NCBI GenBank assembly: GCA_963556195.1
Contig: CAUVYP010000579.1
Span: 868,001-932,000 of the forward strand
Direction of reading: 5' to 3'
Source of the DNA: Sepiola atlantica
Taxonomy: Eukaryota; Mollusca; Cephalopoda; Sepiida; Sepiolidae
Length of the DNA: 64,000 nucleotides
In this document: positions 1 to 9,973 of the stretch, one piece after another
Position numbering within the stretch: position 1 is the first letter of the stretch
How the letters are laid out: the number at the start of each line of letters is the position of its first letter
Notes under the pieces: model-generated
What the model was told of the DNA's origin: nothing
The model's database searches: none
What the model saw: the letters and a program-made list of their open reading frames with translations, nothing else
Position numbers and translations under genes: made by a program

Positions 1-113
1 GTACTTCAGTAGAAAATGTGTGTCCGCTAATGTCTGCAAAGTTTCGGAGCACAATTCTTATAAATGTGGAAGTTATAAACAACAGCGATATCAACTTAAA
101 ATCGCACTAAATT
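1..113 (+). repeat. Partial monomer at left edge (subtype a, AACAACAGC variant)
   Basis: This is the 3' part of a monomer cut by the window edge. It carries the private change AACAACAGC instead of AACAAAAGC. The same change occurs in the monomer at 4952-5137, which fixes the register of the first 27-monomer repeat: this copy would start 72 bp before the window. Confidence 0.95.
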
Positions 114-296
114 TTGTTGATGTTTTGCGTATTCAGTTTGTATCGACATATCTCCGGGAGTACAAGAGCTGAACTTCTGAAACTTGGTACTTCAGTAGAA
201 AATGTGTGTCCGCTAATGTCTGCAAAGTTTCGGAGCACAATTCTTATAAATGTGGAAGTTATTAACAAAAGACCTATCAACTTAAAATCGCACTAA
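114..296 (+). other. Recurrent 60-codon open frame in the monomer, judged non-coding
   Basis: Almost every monomer is open from TTG TTG ATG (nt 1-9) to TAA (nt 181-183); from the ATG it would encode 58 residues. The frame persists because 186 bp is 62 codons and the copies are homogenized. Against coding: the usual first codon is TTG; no ribosome-binding or splice context is visible; most subtype-defining differences change the residue (for example E to D at codon 20, G to R at 25, M to L at 35, R to Q at 40, K to T or E at 52); and several copies are broken by stops or +1/-1 indels without being lost from the array. The predicted product shows no domain or motif I recognise. A transcribed micropeptide cannot be excluded. 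Confidence 0.85.
131..172 (+). other. Conserved core of the monomer (nt 18-59), shown in the reference copy
   Basis: This 42-bp stretch runs from the TTC after GCGTA to the GA of GAGCTGA and includes TCGACATATCTCCGGGAGT. It is nearly invariant among the 343 monomers. The exceptions are single-base variants at a few sites, mainly CAT to CCT in many x monomers, CCGGGAGT to CCGAGAGT in b', and CCGGTAGT in q. The neighbouring 3' part of the monomer differs by multi-base blocks between subtypes. The contrast suggests either constraint, such as a protein-binding site, or simply where exchange and mutation have happened to fall. No known binding motif is matched. Confidence 0.6.
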
Positions 297-2345
297 ATTT
301 TGTTTATGTTTTGCGTATTCAGTTTGTATCGACATATCTCCGGGAGTACAAGAGCTGAACTTCTGAAACTTGGTACTTCAGTAGAAAATGTGTGTCCGCT
401 AATGTCTGCAAAGTTTCGGAGCACAATTCTTATAAATGTGGAAGTTATAAACAAAAGCGATATCAACTTAAAATCGCACTAAATTTTGTTGATGTTTTGC
501 GTATTCAGTTTGTATCGACATATCTCCGGGAGTACAAGAGCTGAACTTCTGAAACTTGGTACTTCAGTAGAAAATGTGTGTCCGCTAATGTCTGCAAAGT
601 TTCGGAGCACAATTCTTATAAATGTGGAAGTTATTAACACAAGCGATATACCTTTTAAATCGCACTAAATTTTGTTGATGTTTTGCGTATTCAGTTTGTA
701 TCGACATATCTCCGGGAGTACAAGAGCTGAACTTCTGAAACTTGGTACTTCAGTAGAAAGTGTGTGTCCGCTAATGTCTGCAAAGTTTCAGAGCACAATT
801 CTTATAAATGTGGAAGTTATAAACAAAAGCGATATCAACTTAAAATCGCACTAAATTTTGTTGATGTTTTGCGTATTCAGTTTGTATCGACATATCTCCG
901 GGAGTACAAGAGCTGAACTTCTGAAACTTGGTACTTCAGTAGAAAATGTGTGTCCGCTAATGTCTGCAAAGTTTCAGAGCACAATTCTTATAAATGTGGA
1001 AGTTATAAACACAAGCGATATCAACTTAAAATCGCACTAAATTTTGCAGATGTTTTGCGAATTCAGTTTGTATCGACATATCTCCGGGAGTACAAGAGCT
1101 GAACTTCTGAAAGTTGGTACTTCAGTAGAAAATGTGTGTCCGCTAATGTCTGCAAAGTTTCGGAGCACAATTCTTATAAATGTGGAAGTTATTAACAAAA
1201 GACCTATCAACTTTAAATCGCACTAAATTTTGTTTATGTTTTGCGTATTCAGTTTGTATCGACATATCTCCGGGAGTACAAGAGCTGACCTTCTGAAACT
1301 TCGTACATCAGTAGAAAATGTGTGTCCGCTATTGTCTGCAAAGTTTCGGAGCACAATTCTTATAAATGTGGAAGTTATAAACAAAAGCGATATCAACTTT
1401 AAATCGCACTAAATTTTGTTGATGTTTTGCGTATTCAGTTTGTATCGACATATCTCCGGGAGTACAAGAGCTGAACTTCTGAAACTTGGTACTTCAGTAG
1501 AAAATGTGTGTCCGCTAATGTCTGCAAAGTTTCGGAGCACAATTCTTATAAATGTGGAAGTTATTAACACAAACGATATACCTTTTAAATTGCACTAAAT
1601 TTTGTTGATGTTTTGCGTATTCAGTTTGTATCGACATATCTCCGGGAGTACAAGAGCTGAACTTCTGAAACTTGGTACTGCAGTAGAAAATGTGTGTCCG
1701 CTAATGTCTGCAAAGTTTCAGAGCACAATTCTTATAAATGTGGAAGTTATAAACAAAAGCGACATCAACTTAAAATCGCACTAAATTTTGTTGATGTTTT
1801 GCGTATTCAGTTTGTATCGACATATCTCCGGGAGTACAAGAGCTGAACTTCTGAAACTTGGTACTTCAGTAGAAAATGTGTGTCCGCTAATGTCTGCAAA
1901 GTTTCAGAGCACAATTCTTATAAATGTGGAAGTTATAAACACAAGCGATATCAACTTAAAATCGCACTAAATTTTGTTGATGTTTTGCGAATTCAGTTTG
2001 TATCGACATATCTCCGGGAGTACAAGAGCTGAACTTCTGAAACTTGGTACTTCAGTAGAAAATGTGTGTCCGCTAATGTCTGCAAAGTTTCGGAGCACAA
2101 TTCTTATAAATGTGGAAGTTATTAACAAAAGACCTATCAACTTTAAATCGCACTAAATTTTGTTTATGTTTTGCGTATTCAGTTTGTATCGACATATCTC
2201 CGGGAGTACAAGAGCTGACCTTCTGAAACTTCGTACATCAGTAGAAAATGTGTGTCCGCTATTGTCTGCAAAGTTACAGAGCACAATTCTTATAAATGTG
2301 GAAGTTATAAACACAAGCGATATCAACTTAAAATCGCACTAAATT

Positions 2346-2532
2346 TTGTTGATGTTTTGCGTATTCAGTTTGTATCGACATATCTCCGGGAGTACAAGAG
2401 CTGAACTTCTGAAACTTGGTACTTCAGTAGAAAATGTGTGTCCGCTAATGTCTGCAAAGTTTCAGAGCACAATTTGACTATAATGTGGAAGTTATAAACA
2501 CAAGCGATATCAACTTAAAATCGCACTAAATT
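2346..2532 (+). repeat. 187-bp n monomer
   Basis: The usual TTCTTATAAATG is replaced by TTTGACTATAATG, which adds one base and interrupts the 60-codon frame. Aligned to subtype s (TTTGTATAAATG), it needs an AC insertion and loss of one A, so n looks like an indel derivative of s. It ends the first a-to-n half unit. Confidence 0.95.
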
Positions 2533-3462
2533 TTGTTGATGTTTTGCGTATTCAGTTTGTATCGACATATCTCCGGGAGTACAAGAGCTGAACTTCTGAA
2601 ACTTGGTACTTCAGTAGAAAATGTGTGTCCGCTAATGTCTGCAAAGTTTCGGAGCACAATTCTTATAAATGTGGAAGTTATAAACAAAAGCGATATCAAC
2701 TTAAAATCGCACTAAATTTTGTTGATGTTTTGCGTATTCAGTTTGTATCGACATATCTCCGGGAGTACAAGAGCTGAACTTCTGAAACTTGGTACTTCAG
2801 TAGAAAATGTGTGTCCGCTAATGTCTGCAAAGTTTCGGAGCACAATTCTTATAAATGTGGAAGTTATTAACAAAAGACCTATCAACTTAAAATCGCACTA
2901 AATTTTGTTTATGTTTTGCGTATTCAGTTTGTATCGACATATCTCCGGGAGTACAAGAGCTGAACTTCTGAAACTTGGTACTTCAGTAGAAAATGTGTGT
3001 CCGCTAATGTCTGCAAAGTTTCGGAGCACAATTCTTATAAATGTTGAAGTTATAAACAAAAGCGATATCAACTTAAAATCGCACTAAATTTTGTTGATGT
3101 TTTGCGTATTCAGTTTGTATCGACATATCTCCGGGAGTACAAGAGCTGAACTTCTGAAACTTGGTACTTCAGTAGAAAATGTGTGTCCGCTAATGTCTGC
3201 AAAGTTTCGGAGCACAATTCTTATAAATGTGGAAGTTATTAACACAAGCGATATACCTTTTAAATCGCACTAAATTTTGTTGATGTTTTGCGTATTCAGT
3301 TTGTATCGACATATCTCCGGGAGTACAAGAGCTGAACTTCTGAAACTTGGTACTTCAGTAGAAAGTGTGTGTCCGCTAATGTCTGCAAAGTTTCAGAGCA
3401 CAATTCTTATAAATGTGGAAGTTATAAACAAAAGCGATATCAACTTAAAATCGCACTAAATT

Positions 3463-3648
3463 TTGTTGATGTTTTGCGTATTCAGTTTGTATCGACATAT
3501 CTCCGGGAGTACAAGAGCTGAACTTCTGAAACTTGGTACTTCAGTAGAAAATGTGTGTCCGCTAATGTCTGCAAAGTTTCGGAGCACAATTCTTATAAAT
3601 GTGGAAGTTATTAACAAAAGACCTATCAACTTTAAATCGCACTAAATT
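3463..3648 (+). repeat. Chimeric monomer o (f front, g back)
   Basis: The front has the f leader (TTGTTGATG, GTATTC) and the back has the g pattern (CGG, ATTAAC, GACCTATC, TTTAAATCG). In copy 2 of the same unit, complete f (8486) and g (8672) lie in this place. A crossover between nt 17 and nt 119, about 3479-3581, would remove exactly one monomer. Confidence 0.8.
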
Positions 3649-4392
3649 TTGTTTATGTTTTGCGTATTCAGTTTGTATCGACATATCTCCGGGAGTACAA
3701 GAGCTGACCTTCTGAAACTTCGTACATCAGTAGAAAATGTGTGTCCGCTATTGTCTGCAAAGTTTCGGAGCACAATTCTTATAAATGTGGAAGTTATAAA
3801 CAAAAGCGATATCAACTTTAAATCGCACTAAATTTTGTTGATGTTTTGCGTATTCAGTTTGTATCGACATATCTCCGGGAGTACAAGAGCTGAGCTTCTG
3901 AAACTTGGTACTTCAGTAGAAAATGTGTGTCCGCTAATGTCTGCAAAGTTACAGAGCACAATTCTTATAAATGTGGAAGTTATAAACACAAGCGATATCA
4001 ACTTAAAATCGCACTAAATTTTGTTGATGTTTTGCGTATTCAGTTTGTATCGACATATCTCCGGTAGTACAAGAGCTGAACTTCTGAAACTTGGTACTTC
4101 AGTAGAAAATGTGTGTCCGCTAATGTCTGCAAAGTTTCGGAGCACAATTCTTATAAATGTGGAAGTTATAAACACAAGCGATATCAACTTAAAATCGATC
4201 TAAATTTTGTTGATGTTTTGCGTATTCAGTTTGTATCGACATATCTCCGGGAGTACAAGAGCTGAACTTCTGAAACTTGGTACTTCAGTAGAAAATGTGT
4301 GTCCGCTAATGTCTGCAAAGTTTCGGAGCACAATTCTTATAAATGTGGAAGTTATTAACACAAGCGATATACCTTTTAAATCGCACTAAATT

Positions 4393-4578
4393 TTGTTGAT
4401 GTTTTGCGTATTCAGTTTGTATCGACATATCTCCGGGAGTACAAGAGCTGAACTTCTGAAACTTGGTACTTCAGTAGAAAATGTGTGTCCGCTAATTTCT
4501 GCGAAGTTTCAGAGCACAATTCTTATAAATGTGGAAGTTATTAACAAAAGACCTATCAACTTTAAATCGCACTAAATT
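4393..4578 (+). repeat. Chimeric monomer (u front, g/o back)
   Basis: The front carries the rare AATTTCTGCGAAG and CAG states of the u monomer at 9602. The back switches to ATTAAC, GACCTATC and TTTAAATCG. The switch lies between nt 119 and nt 150, about 4511-4542. After it the order is m-n instead of the s-a-b' seen in copy 2, so this is a junction between two HOR contexts. Confidence 0.8.
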
Positions 4579-4764
4579 TTGTTTATGTTTTGCGTATTCA
4601 GTTTGTATCGACATATCTCCGGGAGTACAAGAGCTGACCTTCTGAAACTTCGTACATCAGTAGAAAATGTGTGTCCGCTATTGTCTGCAAAGTTACAGAG
4701 CACAATTCTTATAAATGTGGAAGTTATAAACACAAGCGATATCAACTTAAAATCGCACTAAATT

Positions 4765-4951
4765 TTGTTGATGTTTTGCGTATTCAGTTTGTATCGACAT
4801 ATCTCCGGGAGTACAAGAGCTGAACTTCTGAAACTTGGTACTTCAGTAGAAAATGTGTGTCCGCTAATGTCTGCAAAGTTTCAGAGCACAATTTGACTAT
4901 AATGTGAAAGTTATAAACACAAGCGATATCAACTTAAAATCGCACTAAATT
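4765..4951 (+). repeat. 187-bp n monomer (ATGTGAAAG variant)
   Basis: It has the same TTTGACTATAATG indel as the other n monomers, with an extra private G to A giving ATGTGAAAG. It closes 27-monomer copy 1. Confidence 0.95.
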
Positions 4952-6811
4952 TTGTTGATGTTTTGCGTATTCAGTTTGTATCGACATATCTCCGGGAGTA
5001 CAAGAGCTGAACTTCTGAAACTTGGTACTTCAGTAGAAAATGTGTGTCCGCTAATGTCTGCAAAGTTTCGGAGCACAATTCTTATAAATGTGGAAGTTAT
5101 AAACAACAGCGATATCAACTTAAAATCGCACTAAATTTTGTTGATGTTTTGCGTATTCAGTTTGTATCGACATATCTCCGGGAGTACAAGAGCTGAACTT
5201 CTGAAACTTGGTACTTCAGTAGAAAATGTGTGTCCGCTAATGTCTGCAAAGTTTCGGAGCACAATTCTTATAAATGTGGAAGTTATTAACAAAAGACCTA
5301 TCAACTTAAAATCGCACTAAATTTTGTTTATGTTTTGCGTATTCAGTTTGTATCGACATATCTCCGGGAGTACAAGAGCTGAACTTCTGAAACTTGGTAC
5401 TTCAGTAGAAAATGTGTGTCCGCTAATGTCTGCAAAGTTTCGGAGCACAATTCTTATAAATGTGGAAGTTATAAACAAAAGCGATATCAACTTAAAATCG
5501 CACTAAATTTTGTTGATGTTTTGCGTATTCAGTTTGTATCGACATATCTCCGGGAGTACAAGAGCTGAACTTCTGAAACTTGGTACTTCAGTAGAAAATG
5601 TGTGTCCGCTAATGTCTGCAAAGTTTCGGAGCACAATTCTTATAAATGTGGAAGTTATTAACACAAGCGATATACCTTTTAAATCGCACTAAATTTTGTT
5701 GATGTTTTGCGTATTCAGTTTGTATCGACATATCTCCGGGAGTACAAGAGCTGAACTTCTGAAACTTGGTACTTCAGTAGAAAGTGTGTGTCCGCTAATG
5801 TCTGCAAAGTTTCAGAGCACAATTCTTATAAATGTGGAAGTTATAAACAAAAGCGATATCAACTTAAAATCGCACTAAATTTTGTTGATGTTTTGCGTAT
5901 TCAGTTTGTATCGACATATCTCCGGGAGTACAAGAGCTGAACTTCTGAAACTTGGTACTTCAGTAGAAAATGTGTGTCCGCTAATGTCTGCAAAGTTTCA
6001 GAGCACAATTCTTATAAATGTGGAAGTTATAAACACAAGCGATATCAACTTAAAATCGCACTAAATTTTGCAGATGTTTTGCGAATTCAGTTTGTATCGA
6101 CATATCTCCGGGAGTACAAGAGCTGAACTTCTGAAAGTTGGTACTTCAGTAGAAAATGTGTGTCCGCTAATGTCTGCAAAGTTTCGGAGCACAATTCTTA
6201 TAAATGTGGAAGTTATTAACAAAAGACCTATCAACTTTAAATCGCACTAAATTTTGTTTATGTTTTGCGTATTCAGTTTGTATCGACATATCTCCGGGAG
6301 TACAAGAGCTGACCTTCTGAAACTTCGTACATCAGTAGAAAATGTGTGTCCGCTATTGTCTGCAAAGTTTCGGAGCACAATTCTTATAAATGTGGAAGTT
6401 ATAAACAAAAGCGATATCAACTTTAAATCGCACTAAATTTTGTTGATGTTTTGCGTATTCAGTTTGTATCGACATATCTCCGGGAGTACAAGAGCTGAAC
6501 TTCTGAAACTTGGTACTTCAGTAGAAAATGTGTGTCCGCTAATGTCTGCAAAGTTTCGGAGCACAATTCTTATAAATGTGGAAGTTATTAACACAAACGA
6601 TATACCTTTTAAATTGCACTAAATTTTGTTGATGTTTTGCGTATTCAGTTTGTATCGACATATCTCCGGGAGTACAAGAGCTGAACTTCTGAAACTTGGT
6701 ACTGCAGTAGAAAATGTGTGTCCGCTAATGTCTGCAAAGTTTCAGAGCACAATTCTTATAAATGTGGAAGTTATAAACAAAAGCGACATCAACTTAAAAT
6801 CGCACTAAATT

Positions 6812-6996
6812 TTGTTGATGTTTTGCGTATTCAGTTTGTATCGACATATCACGGGAGTACAAGAGCTGAACTTCTGAAACTTGGTACTTCAGTAGAAAAT
6901 GTGTGTCCGCTAATGTCTGCAAAGTTTCAGAGCACAATTCTTATAAATGTGGAAGTTATAAACACAAGCGATATCAACTTAAAATCGCACTAAATT
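6812..6996 (+). repeat. 185-bp f monomer with 1-bp deletion in the core
   Basis: CATATCTCCGGGAG reads CATATCACGGGAG here, so one base is lost and the neighbouring base differs. It is the only monomer shorter than 186 bp and one of the few damaged conserved cores. The deletion shifts the 60-codon frame, yet the copy sits normally between j and l. Confidence 0.95.
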
Positions 6997-7368
6997 TTGT
7001 TGATGTTTTGCGAATTCAGTTTGTATCGACATATCTCCGGGAGTACAAGAGCTGAACTTCTGAAACTTGGTACTTCAGTAGAAAATGTGTGTCCGCTAAT
7101 GTCTGCAAAGTTTCGGAGCACAATTCTTATAAATGTGGAAGTTATTAACAAAAGACCTATCAACTTTAAATCGCACTAAATTTTGTTTATGTTTTGCGTA
7201 TTCAGTTTGTATCGACATATCTCCGGGAGTACAAGAGCTGACCTTCTGAAACTTCGTACATCAGTAGAAAATGTGTGTCCGCTATTGTCTGCAAAGTTAC
7301 AGAGCACAATTCTTATAAATGTGGAAGTTATAAACACAAGCGATATCAACTTAAAATCGCACTAAATT

Positions 7369-7555
7369 TTGTTGATGTTTTGCGTATTCAGTTTGTATCG
7401 ACATATCTCCGGGAGTACAAGAGCTGAACTTCTGAAACTTGGTACTTCAGTAGAAAATGTGTGTCCGCTAATGTCTGCAAAGTTTCAGAGCACAATTTGA
7501 CTATAATGTGGAAGTTATAAACACAAGCGATATCAACTTAAAATCGCACTAAATT
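7369..7555 (+). repeat. 187-bp n monomer
   Basis: TTTGACTATAATG replaces TTCTTATAAATG, adding one base. It corresponds to the n at 2346 in the first unit. Confidence 0.95.
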
Positions 7556-9973
7556 TTGTTGATGTTTTGCGTATTCAGTTTGTATCGACATATCTCCGGG
7601 AGTACAAGAGCTGAACTTCTGAAACTTGGTACTTCAGTAGAAAATGTGTGTCCGCTAATGTCTGCAAAGTTTCGGAGCACAATTCTTATAAATGTGGAAG
7701 TTATAAACAAAAGCGATATCAACTTAAAATCGCACTAAATTTTGTTGATGTTTTGCGTATTCAGTTTGTATCGACATATCTCCGGGAGTACAAGAGCTGA
7801 ACTTCTGAAACTTGGTACTTCAGTAGAAAATGTGTGTCCGCTAATGTCTGCAAAGTTTCGGAGCACAATTCTTATAAATGTGGAAGTTATTAACAAAAGA
7901 CCTATCAACTTAAAATCGCACTAAATTTTGTTTATGTTTTGCGTATTCAGTTTGTATCGACATATCTCCGGGAGTACAAGAGCTGAACTTCTGAAACTTG
8001 GTACTTCAGTAGAAAATGTGTGTCCGCTAATGTCTGCAAAGTTTCGGAGCACAATTCTTATAAATGTTGAAGTTATAAACAAAAGCGATATCAACTTAAA
8101 ATCGCACTAAATTTTGTTGATGTTTTGCGTATTCAGTTTGTATCGACATATCTCCGGGAGTACAAGAGCTGAACTTCTGAAACTTGGTACTTCAGTAGAA
8201 AATGTGTGTCCGCTAATGTCTGCAAAGTTTCGGAGCACAATTCTTATAAATGTGGAAGTTATTAACACAAGCGATATACCTTTTAAATCGCACTAAATTT
8301 TGTTGATGTTTTGCGTATTCAGTTTGTATCGACATATCTCCGGGAGTACAAGAGCTGAACTTCTGAAACTTGGTACTTCAGTAGAAAGTGTGTGTCCGCT
8401 AATGTCTGCAAAGTTTCAGAGCACAATTCTTATAAATGTGGAAGTTATAAACAAAAGCGATATCAACTTAAAATCGCACTAAATTTTGTTGATGTTTTGC
8501 GTATTCAGTTTGTATCGACATATCTCCGGGAGTACAAGAGCTGAACTTCTGAAACTTGGTACTTCAGTAGAAAATGTGTGTCCGCTAATGTCTGCAAAGT
8601 TTCAGAGCACAATTCTTATAAATGTGGAAGTTATAAACACAAGCGATATCAACTTAAAATCGCACTAAATTTTGCAGATGTTTTGCGAATTCAGTTTGTA
8701 TCGACATATCTCCGGGAGTACAAGAGCTGAACTTCTGAAACTTGGTACTTCAGTAGAAAATGTGTGTCCGCTAATGTCTGCAAAGTTTCGGAGCACAATT
8801 CTTATAAATGTGGAAGTTATTAACAAAAGACCTATCAACTTTAAATCGCACTAAATTTTGTTTATGTTTTGCGTATTCAGTTTGTATCGACATATCTCCG
8901 GGAGTACAAGAGCTGACCTTCTGAAACTTCGTACATCAGTAGAAAATGTGTGTCCGCTATTGTCTGCAAAGTTTCGGAGCACAATTCTTATAAATGTGGA
9001 AGTTATAAACAAAAGCGATATCAACTTTAAATCGCACTAAATTTTGTTGATGTTTTGCGTATTCAGTTTGTATCGACATATCTCCGGGAGTACAAGAGCT
9101 GAGCTTCTGAAACTTGGTACTTCAGTAGAAAATGTGTGTCCGCTAATGTCTGCAAAGTTACAGAGCACAATTCTTATAAATGTGGAAGTTATAAACACAA
9201 GCGATATCAACTTAAAATCGCACTAAATTTTGTTGATGTTTTGCGTATTCAGTTTGTATCGACATATCTCCGGTAGTACAAGAGCTGAACTTCTGAAACT
9301 TGGTACTTCAGTAGAAAATGTGTGTCCGCTAATGTCTGCAAAGTTTCGGAGCACAATTCTTATAAATGTGGAAGTTATAAACACAAGCGATATCAACTTA
9401 AAATCGATCTAAATTTTGTTGATGTTTTGCGTATTCAGTTTGTATCGACATATCTCCGGGAGTACAAGAGCTGAACTTCTGAAACTTGGTACTTCAGTAG
9501 AAAATGTGTGTCCGCTAATGTCTGCAAAGTTTCGGAGCACAATTCTTATAAATGTGGAAGTTATTAACACAAGCGATATACCTTTTAAATCGCACTAAAT
9601 TTTGTTGATGTTTTGCGTATTCAGTTTGTATCGACATATCTCCGGGAGTACAAGAGCTGAACTTCTGAAACTTGGTACTTCAGTAGAAAATGTGTGTCCG
9701 CTAATTTCTGCGAAGTTTCAGAGCACAATTCTTATAAATGTGGAAGTTATAAACAAAAGCGATATCAACTTAAAATCGCACTAAATTTTGTTGATGTTTT
9801 GCGTATTCAGTTTGTATCGACATATCTCCGGGAGTACAAGAGCTGAACTTCTGAAACTTGGTACTTCAGTAGAAAATGTGTGTCCGCTAATGTCTGCAAA
9901 GTTTCAGAGCACAATTTGTATAAATGTGGAAGTTATAAACACAAGCGATATCAACTTAAAATCGCACTAAATT

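Larger units (their letters stand above)
114..299 (+). repeat. Reference monomer (first complete copy, subtype b)
   Basis: This is the first full monomer in the window and serves as the numbering reference. It is 186 bp, and the consensus has 67 G+C. The consensus contains seven CpG dinucleotides, two RsaI-type GTAC sites, one CCGG, one AGCT, and a TATAAAT at nt 132-138. Nt 18-59 hardly vary between subtypes, whereas nt 141-174 hold most of the subtype-defining differences. AT tracts (AAAA, AAATTTT, TTTT) cluster around the monomer junction. The period is close to nucleosome repeat length, as in many centromeric satellites; that link is established knowledge about satellites in general and has not been shown for this one. 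Confidence 0.97.
1..4951 (+). repeat. 27-monomer higher-order unit, copy 1
   Basis: The order is (a) b c d e f g h i j f l m n, then a b c d e o h p q d o m n, with the first a truncated by the window edge. The unit is itself a nested duplication: both halves start a-b-c-d-e and end m-n. The offset to copy 2 is 5,024 bp for the first half (114 to 5138). Private variants shared with copy 2 include AAGTTGGTAC in g (1044 and 6068), TAAATGTTGAAG in the second c (2905 and 7928), AAAATCGATCTAA in q (4021 and 9230) and AATTTCTGCGAAG (4393 and 9602). Compared with copy 2, one monomer is lost near 3463, where f and g are fused into o. Confidence 0.93.
4952..9973 (+). repeat. 27-monomer higher-order unit, copy 2
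   Basis: The order is a b c d e f g h i j f l m n a b c d e f g h p q d u s. It matches copy 1 until the last few monomers, where copy 1 ends o-m-n and this copy continues u-s into an a-b'-c* run. The f monomer at 6812-6996 has lost one base, and one n monomer (7369) adds one, so the unit is exactly 5,022 bp. It keeps the separate f and g monomers (8486 and 8672) that copy 1 has fused, so on this point it preserves the more complete arrangement. Confidence 0.92.

Noticed and set aside
141..160. CENP-B box
   Set aside because: ATCG and CGGGA are present, but ATCG replaces TTCG and the gap between ATCG and CGGG is 9 bp where the box requires 7. The reverse strand fails in the same way.
281..320. 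Intrinsic DNA bend from AAAA, AAATTTT and TTTT tracts at the monomer junction
   Set aside because: Tract centres are about 12.5 bp apart, not close to the 10.5-bp helical repeat, so a strong phased bend is not supported without calculation.
2474..2486. Bacterial-type promoter in n monomers (TTGAC and TATAAT)
   Set aside because: The two hexamer-like words are adjacent instead of about 17 bp apart, and the context is eukaryotic-style satellite.
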